Shown in pieces: positions 17,381-25,984 of a stretch of DNA of 29,812 bases. The notes beneath the pieces were generated by a model. It did no database searches. It had not been told where the DNA came from and saw only the letters and a list, made by a program, of their open reading frames with translations. Origin of the DNA: Gammaproteobacteria bacterium (GTDB lineage: Bacteria > Pseudomonadota > Gammaproteobacteria > S012-40); NCBI GenBank assembly GCA_029857925.1, contig JAOUGF010000001.1, positions 1-29,812 of the forward strand. Reading direction: 5' to 3'. Every line of letters begins with the position of its first letter. The first letter of the stretch is position 1. The position numbers and the translations under genes were made by a program.

Positions 17381-19084
17381 TTAGACTTCATACGCCAAAT
17401 CAACCAATTTTTTAAAAGACGCCCTGTCATTCATTTCCATCGCGCAAGCCAAGTCTAGACGACAAAGACGAGCATAGAATTCCTGTATTTTATCGCCCTT
17501 TTTGGTGCCGAGTTTTTTTCGTACCTCGCCAAGTCGTTCATAACACAATAACAATAACTGCAAAACATCTTTAGTAATTTCCGGTTCCCACTCGTCTAAA
17601 TGCCGCTGGGTAATTTCGACTTCCAGGGCTTCCAACTGCGGTAAAGCCAGGTCCGCCCGTTGTTGCTCTATGCACATGCGCGCCTGCTTTAATTGTAGTA
17701 AGAATTTTTGCCGCCCGGGGGCAGTACGCGCCTGGAGCGCAGAAAACTTCTGCATGCCTTCTTTAAATTTCCCCTGACTTACCAACTCCTGCACTTCTTT
17801 CAATGGGTCATCAAAATCCTGCGCGACTTGGGTTGACGCGACAGTGGCAGTAGGTAGTGCGGGCACAACGGTGGTTTTTGAGTCTCCGCCCAAGGTGGCT
17901 TTTACTTCTTGATCTAACCAGGTACGTGCTTCGCTACTGACAAAGGGTGTCTCGTCATTAAATTTAAGCTCTACGATGCCGGGGAAACGTTCGACGAATC
18001 GTCCTACCTCGCGAGCAACAAAATCCCGCGCCGCGTAACTACTCGTACCCAGGGCATGTAACGCCCGAAAACTCATTAGATGGCCATCAATCCAAAACGG
18101 TGCACGCGCAATTGAATTTTCCACTTCGATTAGCAAGTTACGGTAGTCACCGGAGGACAGATAGCTACGACTCTTAGCCAATACATCGCTTGAAACCGGA
18201 CGCAAACTGGTTACCCCGTTTTGAGCGGGTGGCGCACTGTCAATGTTTAACCAGGCTGCAATACGAATATAACGATAGGCACGTACGTCTTCAATTTTTT
18301 GAGCCAATATAACCGCAGCCGCTTGCCTCAACATGTCTTGAACATTCCGCAAAACCTTCGGTACATCTGAGGGTGTTGCGATTGACAACGCTGAGTTGCT
18401 CTTTGCGCTGACGGTGCCTGAACCGTTGGTGGATGAAGCGATGGAGGATTCATCATCTGACGCGTCGCGATGGTTTATAGGGTGGGCAGTATCATCCGTA
18501 TTCAATCCGTCTGTACGACTGGCCACGTCCTTCATGCCCGCATTCGCAGCAGCCTTTAAGAGACGTATCGAAACCGCAAAATTAGGCGCGTCGCTACCCA
18601 ATAAAGAATTTAATTTCTCACCGATCTTCTCAAGGTTCTCCACACTACGCATTGCAAAAACAGCGTCACCTTTTGGAATTTTTCGAGTACCCAATTCGCG
18701 TTCTAGTTGGCCAGCAAGCCATTGCAAGGCAGCTATTCGCCCACGTAACCTTTTCTTTTCTGGAAAAATCCCTTCCCAGTCATTTAGCAGCCAGCTTATA
18801 ACCTCCAGTCCCGAAGCCAGTCCGGCGGTACCTTCTGTGACAAACCATGCGACGCTTACATAGCATGCGATCGCTAAGTCTTTGGATTTTGAATTTAGTA
18901 TGGCACTGCCTTGTTGCGCTATAGTGCGCCACTGAACACTGTTAGGATCCAACCCCCCCAGTTTGGCAACCTCCTGTTCAACAAATTCGTATTCAGGCTC
19001 ATAACGCGCGGAGACGCCAAGCGGCGCGCCTGCCTGTGCGAATGGCTGCATGATGGCTTGTGCGGTCTCAATTGCGAGCGTCAT
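17381..19084 (-). CDS. tssA: T6SS TssA-family protein with VasJ-like C-terminus
   Basis: Protein of 567 residues that primes or caps the growing tube and sheath. The N-terminal ImpA_N domain is visible at about residues 10-125, including EYEFVEQEVAKLGG, AWFVTEGTAGLASGLEVISWL and WEGIFPEKKRLRGRIAALQW. The centre is a low-complexity Ser/Asp/Thr stretch (about 200-235). The C-terminal half includes APFWIDGHLMSFRALHALG and then a helical part around SQGKFKEGMQKFSALQAR, resembling the T6SS VasJ-type domain of Vibrio-like TssA proteins. TssA proteins differ in C-terminal domain and hence in whether they stay at the baseplate or cap the distal end; this one looks like the long VasJ type, but that subclass call is less sure than the family. 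It follows tssM by 10 nt. Confidence 0.88.
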   Translation of the reverse strand: MTLAIETAQAIMQPFAQAGAPLGVSARYEPEYEFVEQEVAKLGGLDPNSVQWRTIAQQGSAILNSKSKDLAIACYVSVAWFVTEGTAGLASGLEVISWLLNDWEGIFPEKKRLRGRIAALQWLAGQLERELGTRKIPKGDAVFAMRSVENLEKIGEKLNSLLGSDAPNFAVSIRLLKAAANAGMKDVASRTDGLNTDDTAHPINHRDASDDESSIASSTNGSGTVSAKSNSALSIATPSDVPKVLRNVQDMLRQAAAVILAQKIEDVRAYRYIRIAAWLNIDSAPPAQNGVTSLRPVSSDVLAKSRSYLSSGDYRNLLIEVENSIARAPFWIDGHLMSFRALHALGTSSYAARDFVAREVGRFVERFPGIVELKFNDETPFVSSEARTWLDQEVKATLGGDSKTTVVPALPTATVASTQVAQDFDDPLKEVQELVSQGKFKEGMQKFSALQARTAPGRQKFLLQLKQARMCIEQQRADLALPQLEALEVEITQRHLDEWEPEITKDVLQLLLLCYERLGEVRKKLGTKKGDKIQEFYARLCRLDLACAMEMNDRASFKKLVDLAYEV

Positions 19085-19094
19085 TTTCTCTTCC

Positions 19095-22000
19095 TCAATC
19101 TATCAATACTAGACGTTCCGGCACTTCGACCGGCCCTCGCGACGGGCCTCCACCACCACCAGAACCGCTTTGCCCGGAAAACTGATAACCTACTGTAATA
19201 TTTTTCACTCGATATCCGGCCAAGCGCCCAGCTTGCGCGGGGAACATCTCCTTGCTATAGGTTTTGGGTCCACCACGAAAATCCTTCATGAATTCTGTAA
19301 ACCCGCTAAAACCGGAATACTTACGCTCACATACCACATCGCCTACATATATCTGCAGAACCACATCTGCGCAATCAGCGGGATTCCATTGAAATTTCTT
19401 TTGAATTGGGTAGTTGTAATTATCCAATTCAATATTACCCGACCCGCACTGCAATATTAATTTTGTCAAATGAGGTTTCACATCGGCATCGCTATTTACT
19501 CCCGTAGGCAAAGCACCGACACTCACAGTCATTGGACCACCACCTGATCCGGCGCCTACTTTACCGTTATTAAGCAAATGCACCATTTGTGGTGTAAACG
19601 CAAAACTCGCGTTATAAAGGCGTTTAATATCCATTCCACCCCGCGTTTTCTTAACAAATGAAACCAAGTGAGTGGTTTGAAATTCCCAAACCTTTCCTTT
19701 TTCGCCCTGTAGCGCATCAATCTTAGCCCATCCATTTAGATTATCCGCCGCTGTCAGCACCTCATCCTGCCAGACCTGTTGTAAATGCTGCGCAGTGCGA
19801 TCTACAACTACGCCCCAAGTCAATTCAAACTGACGACGCAAATATTTCCACACTACATCTTCTTCTGCATCGCCATCACCCATAGTTTCTTCCAACTGTT
19901 GAAGATCCCAATCAAGTTTATTGGGAATCGCTGCTGGTTCACCTACGACTGTGCCAGCCTCAGCAAACGCGGTTTTAGCCATTTCGAAGGAAGCCTGGGT
20001 GGACTTGGTTTGTTGTCCTAACTTACCAATATTTTCCTGATAGCGCGCGACGATGGTCGCAATCTGTTCTTCTGTCGCAGCTTTCTTTTTCTTAGTTTTG
20101 GTCGCCTTCAACGCCATCTTTCCCGCCGAACCCAAAAGGCTCGCACCTTTCTTTACCAACTTCGAAACCATTTTGTTTCCGCCCTTAGACTGTTCAAGAT
20201 AGTCTGGACTACTCATTTTGGCGAACTGAACAGAAAGCGCAACCCAACTTGGGTCCTCTTCTTGCTCTTCATCCTTGCCATTTTTTTCCTCGCTGGTTTT
20301 TGCTAACACTGGCGCTAAAACCGTTGGCAGGTCATTAAGGAATTTCAGGTAAGGCGTATCTTTCCCCGTGATGAACACGGCCATTTTTTGCTTTTTATCG
20401 CGACCGGAAAACGCGGTTGAGCCTGAATCGAATTTTGCCATATATTCGCGCCAAGCTAAAAAGTAGAGACTACGATATTCCGACATAAACGATTTTTTAT
20501 TTTCATTCAAAATATCCTTATCATTTACTACCTTTTCTATTTCCAGTAGAAAATCGCGAATCATTAACCATCCCTCAGGAGTAAATGCGCGTGAGACTTT
20601 TGCCGCTCTATCTCCGTTCGCATCTACATCCCAATATCGGCGTGTAGTAACATCCTCGACGGTTGGTTGCATATTTGCCCATTGGATCAGCCACATCAAT
20701 CCAATTTCAGGATTTTTTAACAACCCTTCCAAACGCGCGCGTTCCTGCTTTATGATGTCCTTGTTTTGAGTTCCGCTTGACCAGTGTACATAGGCCGTAT
20801 AGCCACTTGTGACCGAAGGCAAAAGATCAGTGTTATTAAAATTGAGCGTTTCTGAAAACACCTGGCTATTGGGTTGGTAGTTTTCCAATAACTTACTCAG
20901 ACCCAGGTCGCCTTCAATTGCCGACTGCGCAAGTTTAATCCTGCGTGTCATAAAATCTATATAATTTGCTAACTTACTAGGGTCCGCGCCGCTAGCAACT
21001 TCATCCAACGCCGTACCGTATGCGGGTTCAAATGCCTGTACTATTAACCGTTGAAAGCGACGATTATGCTCTGCCGCCATTTTTTCGCCGGTCCGTGTAC
21101 TTTGCCCGATGAAAAAACGCGTCATCCAAGACTGGCTATTTTCATTTTCTATCAACATCACTGCGGACCGAATGGCCGCCAAATTGGCCAACTCTGTTTC
21201 CAGTTTGGTTTTCGTTGCTAAATCGGACGGCAAACCTTGAGCCGCCATATTTATCACACGCAAATTGGCAAAAAAGGCATTCGTAAGCAATAGACCAAAT
21301 ACAACGCAAATAGACGCCCAGGCAACCAGCCCCACATTTTGGCGCAATGCTTGTAGACTAACCGCGCGTTTCGTTGGCCTTGCGATCGATTTTTCTTGTT
21401 TTAAAACGGTACCCAAAAACCCGCGCAAAAAATAACTTCGTTCTTGTGCGTTTGCAATCCCAACCATATTAGCACTGGGCAATTCCCTTTCAAAAATTGA
21501 AACCAAACTACCCTCTTGATGGGCGCTGGTAAAGTAAATGCCTCGGCATATCGGTGTTTCTTCATAATAAGCTTTGTCAAACAACGTAACTGCAAGGTTG
21601 CTTAATGCCTTGCCTACAGCTGCGATATCTTCAGGGAATATCAACTCACTTGCTCTAATTTCTTCTGGCGCAGTTCCAGTGAGAACGCCGTAACGCATGC
21701 GATCCAAAGATTGCTTAACTTGTTCAAGCGCTCCTTGTAACAGTTTTTCTATGTCTTGGCCGTTGGATTGTTCATGAATCAAAACTCCCATAGCCTGACT
21801 GAGTACAGCTTCCGGAAATCTCTCAAAAAATTTTGCGGCACCCGCCAACTTATCAATCTGTGTTATCATAAAATATATAGGCACACGCACGCCGACCTGC
21901 TTTATCAGTTCGGCGACGCGGGTGCGCAAAACTTCTACCTCAAGTTGCCACTCAGTGGTACGCCTACCCAAAAGATCTGCAGCGGACAATGCGACTATGA

Positions 22001-22598
22001 CACCGTTTAGTGGCTGCCATGGTCGAAATCTCTTAAATGAATTAAGAAATCTAAGCCATTCCGCCCGGCTTTCACTCGAATTATCGAATATATAGCGACT
22101 CGGTGTTTCGATAACAATGGATTCTTCCATTAACCACCATTGTCCCAGATCATCCGCTGGATCCGGCGCTTGGTCGCCTTCCAACAACGGAATAGAAACA
22201 CGGCTATTTTTTAACGCTCTGGTTTTTCCCACCCCTTGCGCACCGATCATTACATACCAGGGCAAAACATAAAGTGGATTCCCCTTGGCGCGGAGTTTGG
22301 ATCTTTTGATTCGGCCTACCGCATTATTAAATAAATTTTCGATTTTCTTTAATTTTCTCTGTAAGCTAGGCGATGCCTGTTCATTGGCCTCCGACTCTGC
22401 ACGATATCGCTTATACCATTTCCAAAAGCGATACCCACCCCACACTGAAATAACCGCTGCTCCTACACCTAATATGACTAACAAAACCTTCACTAAGGAC
22501 CATTGCATCGCGTAAGCAAGAAAGGCGATTAATACGATCAATAACGTGATCGCCAACACAATAAGAATCGCCTTCCAGAATTTTTCTAAAAAATTCAT
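19095..22598 (-). CDS. tssM: T6SS membrane-complex protein TssM (IcmF/VasK)
   Basis: Inner-membrane protein of 1167 residues whose periplasmic part bridges to TssJ. Two membrane segments occur at about 10-30 and 35-56, then a cytoplasmic NTPase-like domain with an intact Walker A (GAQGVGKT, 119-126) and a third membrane segment near residues 430-450 (LVAWASICVVFGLLLTNAFF). The long C-terminal region, with the IcmF-related part and GFTEFMKDFRGGPKTYSKEM near the end, is typical. Two low-complexity patches stand out: a Lys/Ala-rich piece (KATKTKKKKAATEEQ) and a Gly/Ser-rich run (SGQSGSGGGGG) just before the C-terminus. The ribosome site GGAGGAGG overlaps the last codons of tssL, with 3 nt between stop and start. 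Walker motifs are not needed in every T6SS but look functional here. Confidence 0.96.
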   Translation of the reverse strand: MNFLEKFWKAILIVLAITLLIVLIAFLAYAMQWSLVKVLLVILGVGAAVISVWGGYRFWKWYKRYRAESEANEQASPSLQRKLKKIENLFNNAVGRIKRSKLRAKGNPLYVLPWYVMIGAQGVGKTRALKNSRVSIPLLEGDQAPDPADDLGQWWLMEESIVIETPSRYIFDNSSESRAEWLRFLNSFKRFRPWQPLNGVIVALSAADLLGRRTTEWQLEVEVLRTRVAELIKQVGVRVPIYFMITQIDKLAGAAKFFERFPEAVLSQAMGVLIHEQSNGQDIEKLLQGALEQVKQSLDRMRYGVLTGTAPEEIRASELIFPEDIAAVGKALSNLAVTLFDKAYYEETPICRGIYFTSAHQEGSLVSIFERELPSANMVGIANAQERSYFLRGFLGTVLKQEKSIARPTKRAVSLQALRQNVGLVAWASICVVFGLLLTNAFFANLRVINMAAQGLPSDLATKTKLETELANLAAIRSAVMLIENENSQSWMTRFFIGQSTRTGEKMAAEHNRRFQRLIVQAFEPAYGTALDEVASGADPSKLANYIDFMTRRIKLAQSAIEGDLGLSKLLENYQPNSQVFSETLNFNNTDLLPSVTSGYTAYVHWSSGTQNKDIIKQERARLEGLLKNPEIGLMWLIQWANMQPTVEDVTTRRYWDVDANGDRAAKVSRAFTPEGWLMIRDFLLEIEKVVNDKDILNENKKSFMSEYRSLYFLAWREYMAKFDSGSTAFSGRDKKQKMAVFITGKDTPYLKFLNDLPTVLAPVLAKTSEEKNGKDEEQEEDPSWVALSVQFAKMSSPDYLEQSKGGNKMVSKLVKKGASLLGSAGKMALKATKTKKKKAATEEQIATIVARYQENIGKLGQQTKSTQASFEMAKTAFAEAGTVVGEPAAIPNKLDWDLQQLEETMGDGDAEEDVVWKYLRRQFELTWGVVVDRTAQHLQQVWQDEVLTAADNLNGWAKIDALQGEKGKVWEFQTTHLVSFVKKTRGGMDIKRLYNASFAFTPQMVHLLNNGKVGAGSGGGPMTVSVGALPTGVNSDADVKPHLTKLILQCGSGNIELDNYNYPIQKKFQWNPADCADVVLQIYVGDVVCERKYSGFSGFTEFMKDFRGGPKTYSKEMFPAQAGRLAGYRVKNITVGYQFSGQSGSGGGGGPSRGPVEVPERLVLID

Positions 22599-22601
22599 AA
22601 A

Positions 22602-23303
22602 TTATCCTCCTCCCAAACGCGCGACAACGTTACTGCTGATGCCGCTCAGGACGAATTGATACACTAAATACAATAAACCGAGCATTGTCGGCGGGACTGT
22701 CAAGAGCACCAATCTAAAAGGCGTCCATCTTTTTTGTGCAACGTTTTCCCTTCCGCCCGCATCACCCAAACCACGGTATGCGACATCAAACATCGTTTTA
22801 GTTTTGTATTCCATTGGAACAGCACTGTCTTTGGAAAGCTGACGTTGTGTGGCTTTTTTCAATTGTGTGAGCAACAAATCATCACCGGGGTTACAAAATC
22901 TCCCTGTAAACCCTAAACCTAGGCACCAAAAATAGACTTCACGCACTTCGTTTTGTTCATTTGGAATCCGATTCAGGCGTTCAAAGAACTCCTCACCCGC
23001 ATTGGTAATTCCGTACAATTCGCTTTGCAAAAGATTCCTCCGCCACTCTTCGCTTGCGCTCCAAGGGGTTGACATCAGTGTTTCATCCACCCATGCGCAA
23101 ACAGCAAAACGAGCTTCATCATAATCGCGCGGGTCTGTCGCACCGTCGCGCGCGCGCGCGGCGCTCTCTTCCAATAAGGAATTGATCCGTGTTCGAACCA
23201 CTTGATACGCTGGATGCGACTGTCCGCCCAATCTTCTAAGCCCTTGCACGTAAGCAAACAAATGGGAAAATATAGTTGTGAGCGTAATTTTTGAATTAAC
23301 CAT
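22602..23303 (-). CDS. tssL: T6SS membrane-complex protein TssL (DotU/VasF), short form
   Basis: Inner-membrane protein of 233 residues with a large cytoplasmic N-terminal domain and one C-terminal membrane segment at about 203-225 (FRLVLLTVPPTMLGLLYLVY). The family motif ARFAVCAWVDETLMSTPWSAS is clear, as is REVYFWCLGLGFTGRF. It has no C-terminal OmpA-like peptidoglycan-binding domain, so cell-wall anchoring must come from another protein if it occurs; none is seen nearby. It overlaps tssK by 8 nt. A run of seven CG dinucleotides falls inside the coding sequence at 23147-23160, encoding alternating Ala and Arg. Confidence 0.95.
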   Translation of the reverse strand: MVNSKITLTTIFSHLFAYVQGLRRLGGQSHPAYQVVRTRINSLLEESAARARDGATDPRDYDEARFAVCAWVDETLMSTPWSASEEWRRNLLQSELYGITNAGEEFFERLNRIPNEQNEVREVYFWCLGLGFTGRFCNPGDDLLLTQLKKATQRQLSKDSAVPMEYKTKTMFDVAYRGLGDAGGRENVAQKRWTPFRLVLLTVPPTMLGLLYLVYQFVLSGISSNVVARLGGG

Positions 23304-24696
23304 AGATCACCATCAATTCCATTTCCATGTCTTGGGGCGGATTATCCAGATAAACCGCTAGATTTTGCATCTCTTTTACGGACGTCCAAACATCCGCATG
23401 TGAATGAATCTCAAAATAATGGCTGTGCCCGGTGCGTGGAAGCACAGAAGGCGGCGTAGATACATGCTCCAGCGGTATTCCCGCCAACGATCGCGCCACT
23501 AAAATAGGCAAAAGCTCTCGCGATGCGATTTTTGCATACGCGCCCATAAGAGCGACTACCTGTTCAGTGTCCAGTTCGGTTTTAACATGTAAATAGAATC
23601 GATTTTGACCCTGAAATATTCGAGTATTCACATCTGAATAAAAGTAGGTTCCATCGAACAACATAGTTGTGACGTAATCCGGGCCGGCAGTGATTTCATC
23701 CATAATAGCCCCAACCACACGAATCGCTTTTCTAAAGCAGGATGCAATCATCGCATGATCATAAACCGGTAAGGAAGGTTCGTTGCCATCGGCATTTGCG
23801 CCAAGCAAATCGAATTTAAACGATAGAGTGGATAATTCACCCGCCATTTGTACCAATTGCAAATAGACGACTTGAGGAGAAATCTCTCCTTCTTCAATAT
23901 TATGATGCAACCAAGGAACGAATCTATTTAAAATCTGCAATGCAAACAGATAAAACATCTCCCGTTGCCCCATTGCCGACTCATTTAGTCTGTCATTTTT
24001 ATGCAGGGCCAATTCACGTGCTTTGCTTGTAAGTTGCTCTCGAATATCTCGCAGCCATTTGTGCAACAACGGTGAAGATTTGATTTTCATTACTGGAGGG
24101 ACAAAGTCTTCTGCCAAGCGAATTTCGCTACCATTGCGCACAATTTCAGCAATCTTTATCTTGTCAAAATTGACGGCATCTTCAATTTCTTTTCCGAAAA
24201 ACAGCTGCAAATTGTACGTCAACGTACCAATGGACTCTCCGCTGTCTGGAATAAATATATCAGGCACACTGTTCTGCGCGGAAGTCTCGGCGTAGCGCTT
24301 CTGATTTAGCCTGGCGACCAGATCGTTGGCTGAGAGCTCGCTCGCTTTGGACATATTGTCTTGGCGTTCTGCAAGCTTTCTAAGCCCTATGCATACCGGT
24401 AACCGGGTTGCGTTTGCCCCCCATGCCCCTTCAAATGATCTTTGCAGCATTAATGCATTTTTCGGAAACATTACGCGAGTACCATCTGCAAAACAGAGCG
24501 CGCATTGTTCTACTTCAAATACTTGCGCCGCCAACCTGGAATTGGCCACACGCAATGTCTCAATCCCCCAATAGTTGGGATTCCAAAGACTTGAAACATC
24601 GTGCAACCGATCATGCAAGTAAAGGTCATGTTGTTGAAAATGTTGCGGGCGTAAAAATAGCCCTTCATGCCAATGTATGCGACCGATCGCTTTCAT
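23296..24696 (-). CDS. tssK: T6SS baseplate protein TssK (VasE/ImpJ)
   Basis: Baseplate protein of 466 residues that links the baseplate to the membrane complex through TssL and TssM. The N-terminus is highly characteristic: IHWHEGLFLRPQHFQQHDLY, followed by LHDRL. Other typical stretches are NPNYWGIETLRV, DYVTTMLFDGTYFYSD and the C-terminal AVYLDNPPQDMEMELMVIY. The length is normal. The stop region overlaps the start of tssL by 8 nt, consistent with coupled synthesis of interacting partners. A 50-nt gap separates it from tssJ. Confidence 0.96.
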   Translation of the reverse strand: MKAIGRIHWHEGLFLRPQHFQQHDLYLHDRLHDVSSLWNPNYWGIETLRVANSRLAAQVFEVEQCALCFADGTRVMFPKNALMLQRSFEGAWGANATRLPVCIGLRKLAERQDNMSKASELSANDLVARLNQKRYAETSAQNSVPDIFIPDSGESIGTLTYNLQLFFGKEIEDAVNFDKIKIAEIVRNGSEIRLAEDFVPPVMKIKSSPLLHKWLRDIREQLTSKARELALHKNDRLNESAMGQREMFYLFALQILNRFVPWLHHNIEEGEISPQVVYLQLVQMAGELSTLSFKFDLLGANADGNEPSLPVYDHAMIASCFRKAIRVVGAIMDEITAGPDYVTTMLFDGTYFYSDVNTRIFQGQNRFYLHVKTELDTEQVVALMGAYAKIASRELLPILVARSLAGIPLEHVSTPPSVLPRTGHSHYFEIHSHADVWTSVKEMQNLAVYLDNPPQDMEMELMVIYG

Positions 24697-24746
24697 AAAC
24701 CACTCCCGATTCCTACTAAATTAATTCAAAATACTAAGCCATAGAA

Positions 24747-25274
24747 CTACAATAAATTGCCGACAATTCCATCACGACCCAGCATAAGCTCTAGTCGTGT
24801 TTCAGATGGATCGGTTTGAAACCATCGCCAAAAATAAATCAGTTTTGACTGCCTTTCAAACGGAATCATTCTTCCAATTGAACCAGGCTGCTGCACATAA
24901 TAACCAGCCACCACGCCCAGGTATCTAACTCCTGCGATACGGTCTATGTATACTCGTTTTTTTTCTCCCGGCTGTACAACCAATTTATTTCTCGCCATCA
25001 CGGTCTTGTCAAACGTACCCCCTTCCAACAAAGTTGCGACGCCGGCTGGGTCCTCTAACATTGTACGAAATGTGCCTTGCTCGGAAAATTGGTAGACGAC
25101 GACCACCAGGGTATGAGGTTCGCGGTTAAAGGTGTTTAAGTCCTTTTCAGCCTTTACATTTATACCGATGCCATCTTTTAAGAATGGCACTTCCGGCATT
25201 GAAGGCATCATCGAGCATCCCGCGAATAACGTATTCACAGTCAGAATTGCTATTAATAAGATAAGTCGGTGCAT
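24747..25274 (-). CDS. tssJ: T6SS outer-membrane lipoprotein TssJ (VasD)
   Basis: Lipoprotein of 175 residues that anchors TssM to the outer membrane. The signal peptide is MHRLILLIAILTVNTLFAG, with the lipobox LFAGC and the lipidated Cys at position 20. Residue +2 is Ser, which favours outer-membrane sorting. The mature part has typical TssJ sequence, including EPHTLVVVVYQFSEQGTFRT, VQPGEKKRVYIDRIAGVRYL and GVVAGYY. Relatives of TssJ fold as a beta-sandwich. It begins 3 nt after the TagH-C-like gene, so the accessory genes and the core are probably one message. Confidence 0.95.
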   Translation of the reverse strand: MHRLILLIAILTVNTLFAGCSMMPSMPEVPFLKDGIGINVKAEKDLNTFNREPHTLVVVVYQFSEQGTFRTMLEDPAGVATLLEGGTFDKTVMARNKLVVQPGEKKRVYIDRIAGVRYLGVVAGYYVQQPGSIGRMIPFERQSKLIYFWRWFQTDPSETRLELMLGRDGIVGNLL

Positions 25275-25277
25275 AAT

Positions 25278-25982
25278 TTACTCTTTGGTTGTCTTTAAAT
25301 GGCGTCGGTACATATCGCGAAAATCGCGGGTCAAAAACCCTTTGGTGTGATATGCGGTGAGTTGAGCATGCTTTTCTTCGAAGGCATCGAACCACGCAGC
25401 TTTTAGAAAAGGTCCAACTTTAGCTGTCTTTTTCTCCAAATTCTTTTTTAGTGTTTCCGGCCCCAATGCCTGCAAGAGGCGCCCAAAGGATTCCTGCGCA
25501 GCCGATTTCATAGCTGCGTCGCTTTCCGTCATTCGCTGTGTCACCGTCATTATCGCCTCGTGCAACGAATTGGCGTCTGAAGCGAATCTAGAAAGCGCCT
25601 TTATCCATACTTCAACATTTTGTTCTAATAGCTCCAAACCTTGGCTGTTTTCCAACGACGCACCCGCGCCGAGTAATCTATTCAGCAAATGCGTAGGAAT
25701 CTTAGTTTGTGGCGTTTGCTCGTTACAATTTTTGGGATTCTGCTCTTCATTTTTGGCTATCTGGAGAGACTGGCGCAACGGTAAACTCTGCAATGTACGC
25801 GTTAGCCCATCTAGATATACACCAAAAAAAGAACTGTCCACGTTAGCTAGACGTGTACGTAGCACCGACACCACCAAACGCCGTCTATGTGTAGCAGGTA
25901 GATTGGCCGCCCGATGAATGCCCCTCCGTAAGATATTTGCTGTTTCAATACACCAATATTCTAGTGGATCATCTACCGCCAT
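25278..25982 (-). CDS. TagH-C-like T6SS accessory protein lacking an FHA domain
   Basis: Soluble protein of 234 residues placed just upstream of tssJ. The C-terminal half (about 125-230) shows the pattern of the C-terminal domain of T6SS FHA proteins (TagH): a helix starting SLHEAIMTVTQRMTESDAAM, then SFGRLLQALGPETLKKNLEK, an aromatic FLKAAWFDAFEEKHAQL helix, and FLTRDFRDMYRRHL at the end. The first hundred residues (ETANILRRGIHRAANL, then a Gln/Asn-rich patch near 90-110) show nothing I recognise and no FHA signature. In other systems the FHA domain reads phosphothreonine and controls assembly. Here it would be missing or encoded elsewhere. The family call rests on pattern recognition without an alignment. 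Gaps to both neighbours are 2-3 nt. Confidence 0.5.
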   Translation of the reverse strand: MAVDDPLEYWCIETANILRRGIHRAANLPATHRRRLVVSVLRTRLANVDSSFFGVYLDGLTRTLQSLPLRQSLQIAKNEEQNPKNCNEQTPQTKIPTHLLNRLLGAGASLENSQGLELLEQNVEVWIKALSRFASDANSLHEAIMTVTQRMTESDAAMKSAAQESFGRLLQALGPETLKKNLEKKTAKVGPFLKAAWFDAFEEKHAQLTAYHTKGFLTRDFRDMYRRHLKTTKE

Positions 25983-25984
25983 TT

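Noticed and set aside
25278..25982. TagF or another Tag protein instead of a TagH-C-like protein
   Set aside because: The C-terminal helix pattern fits TagH better and none of the TagF stretches I would expect are visible; uncertainty is reflected in the confidence.
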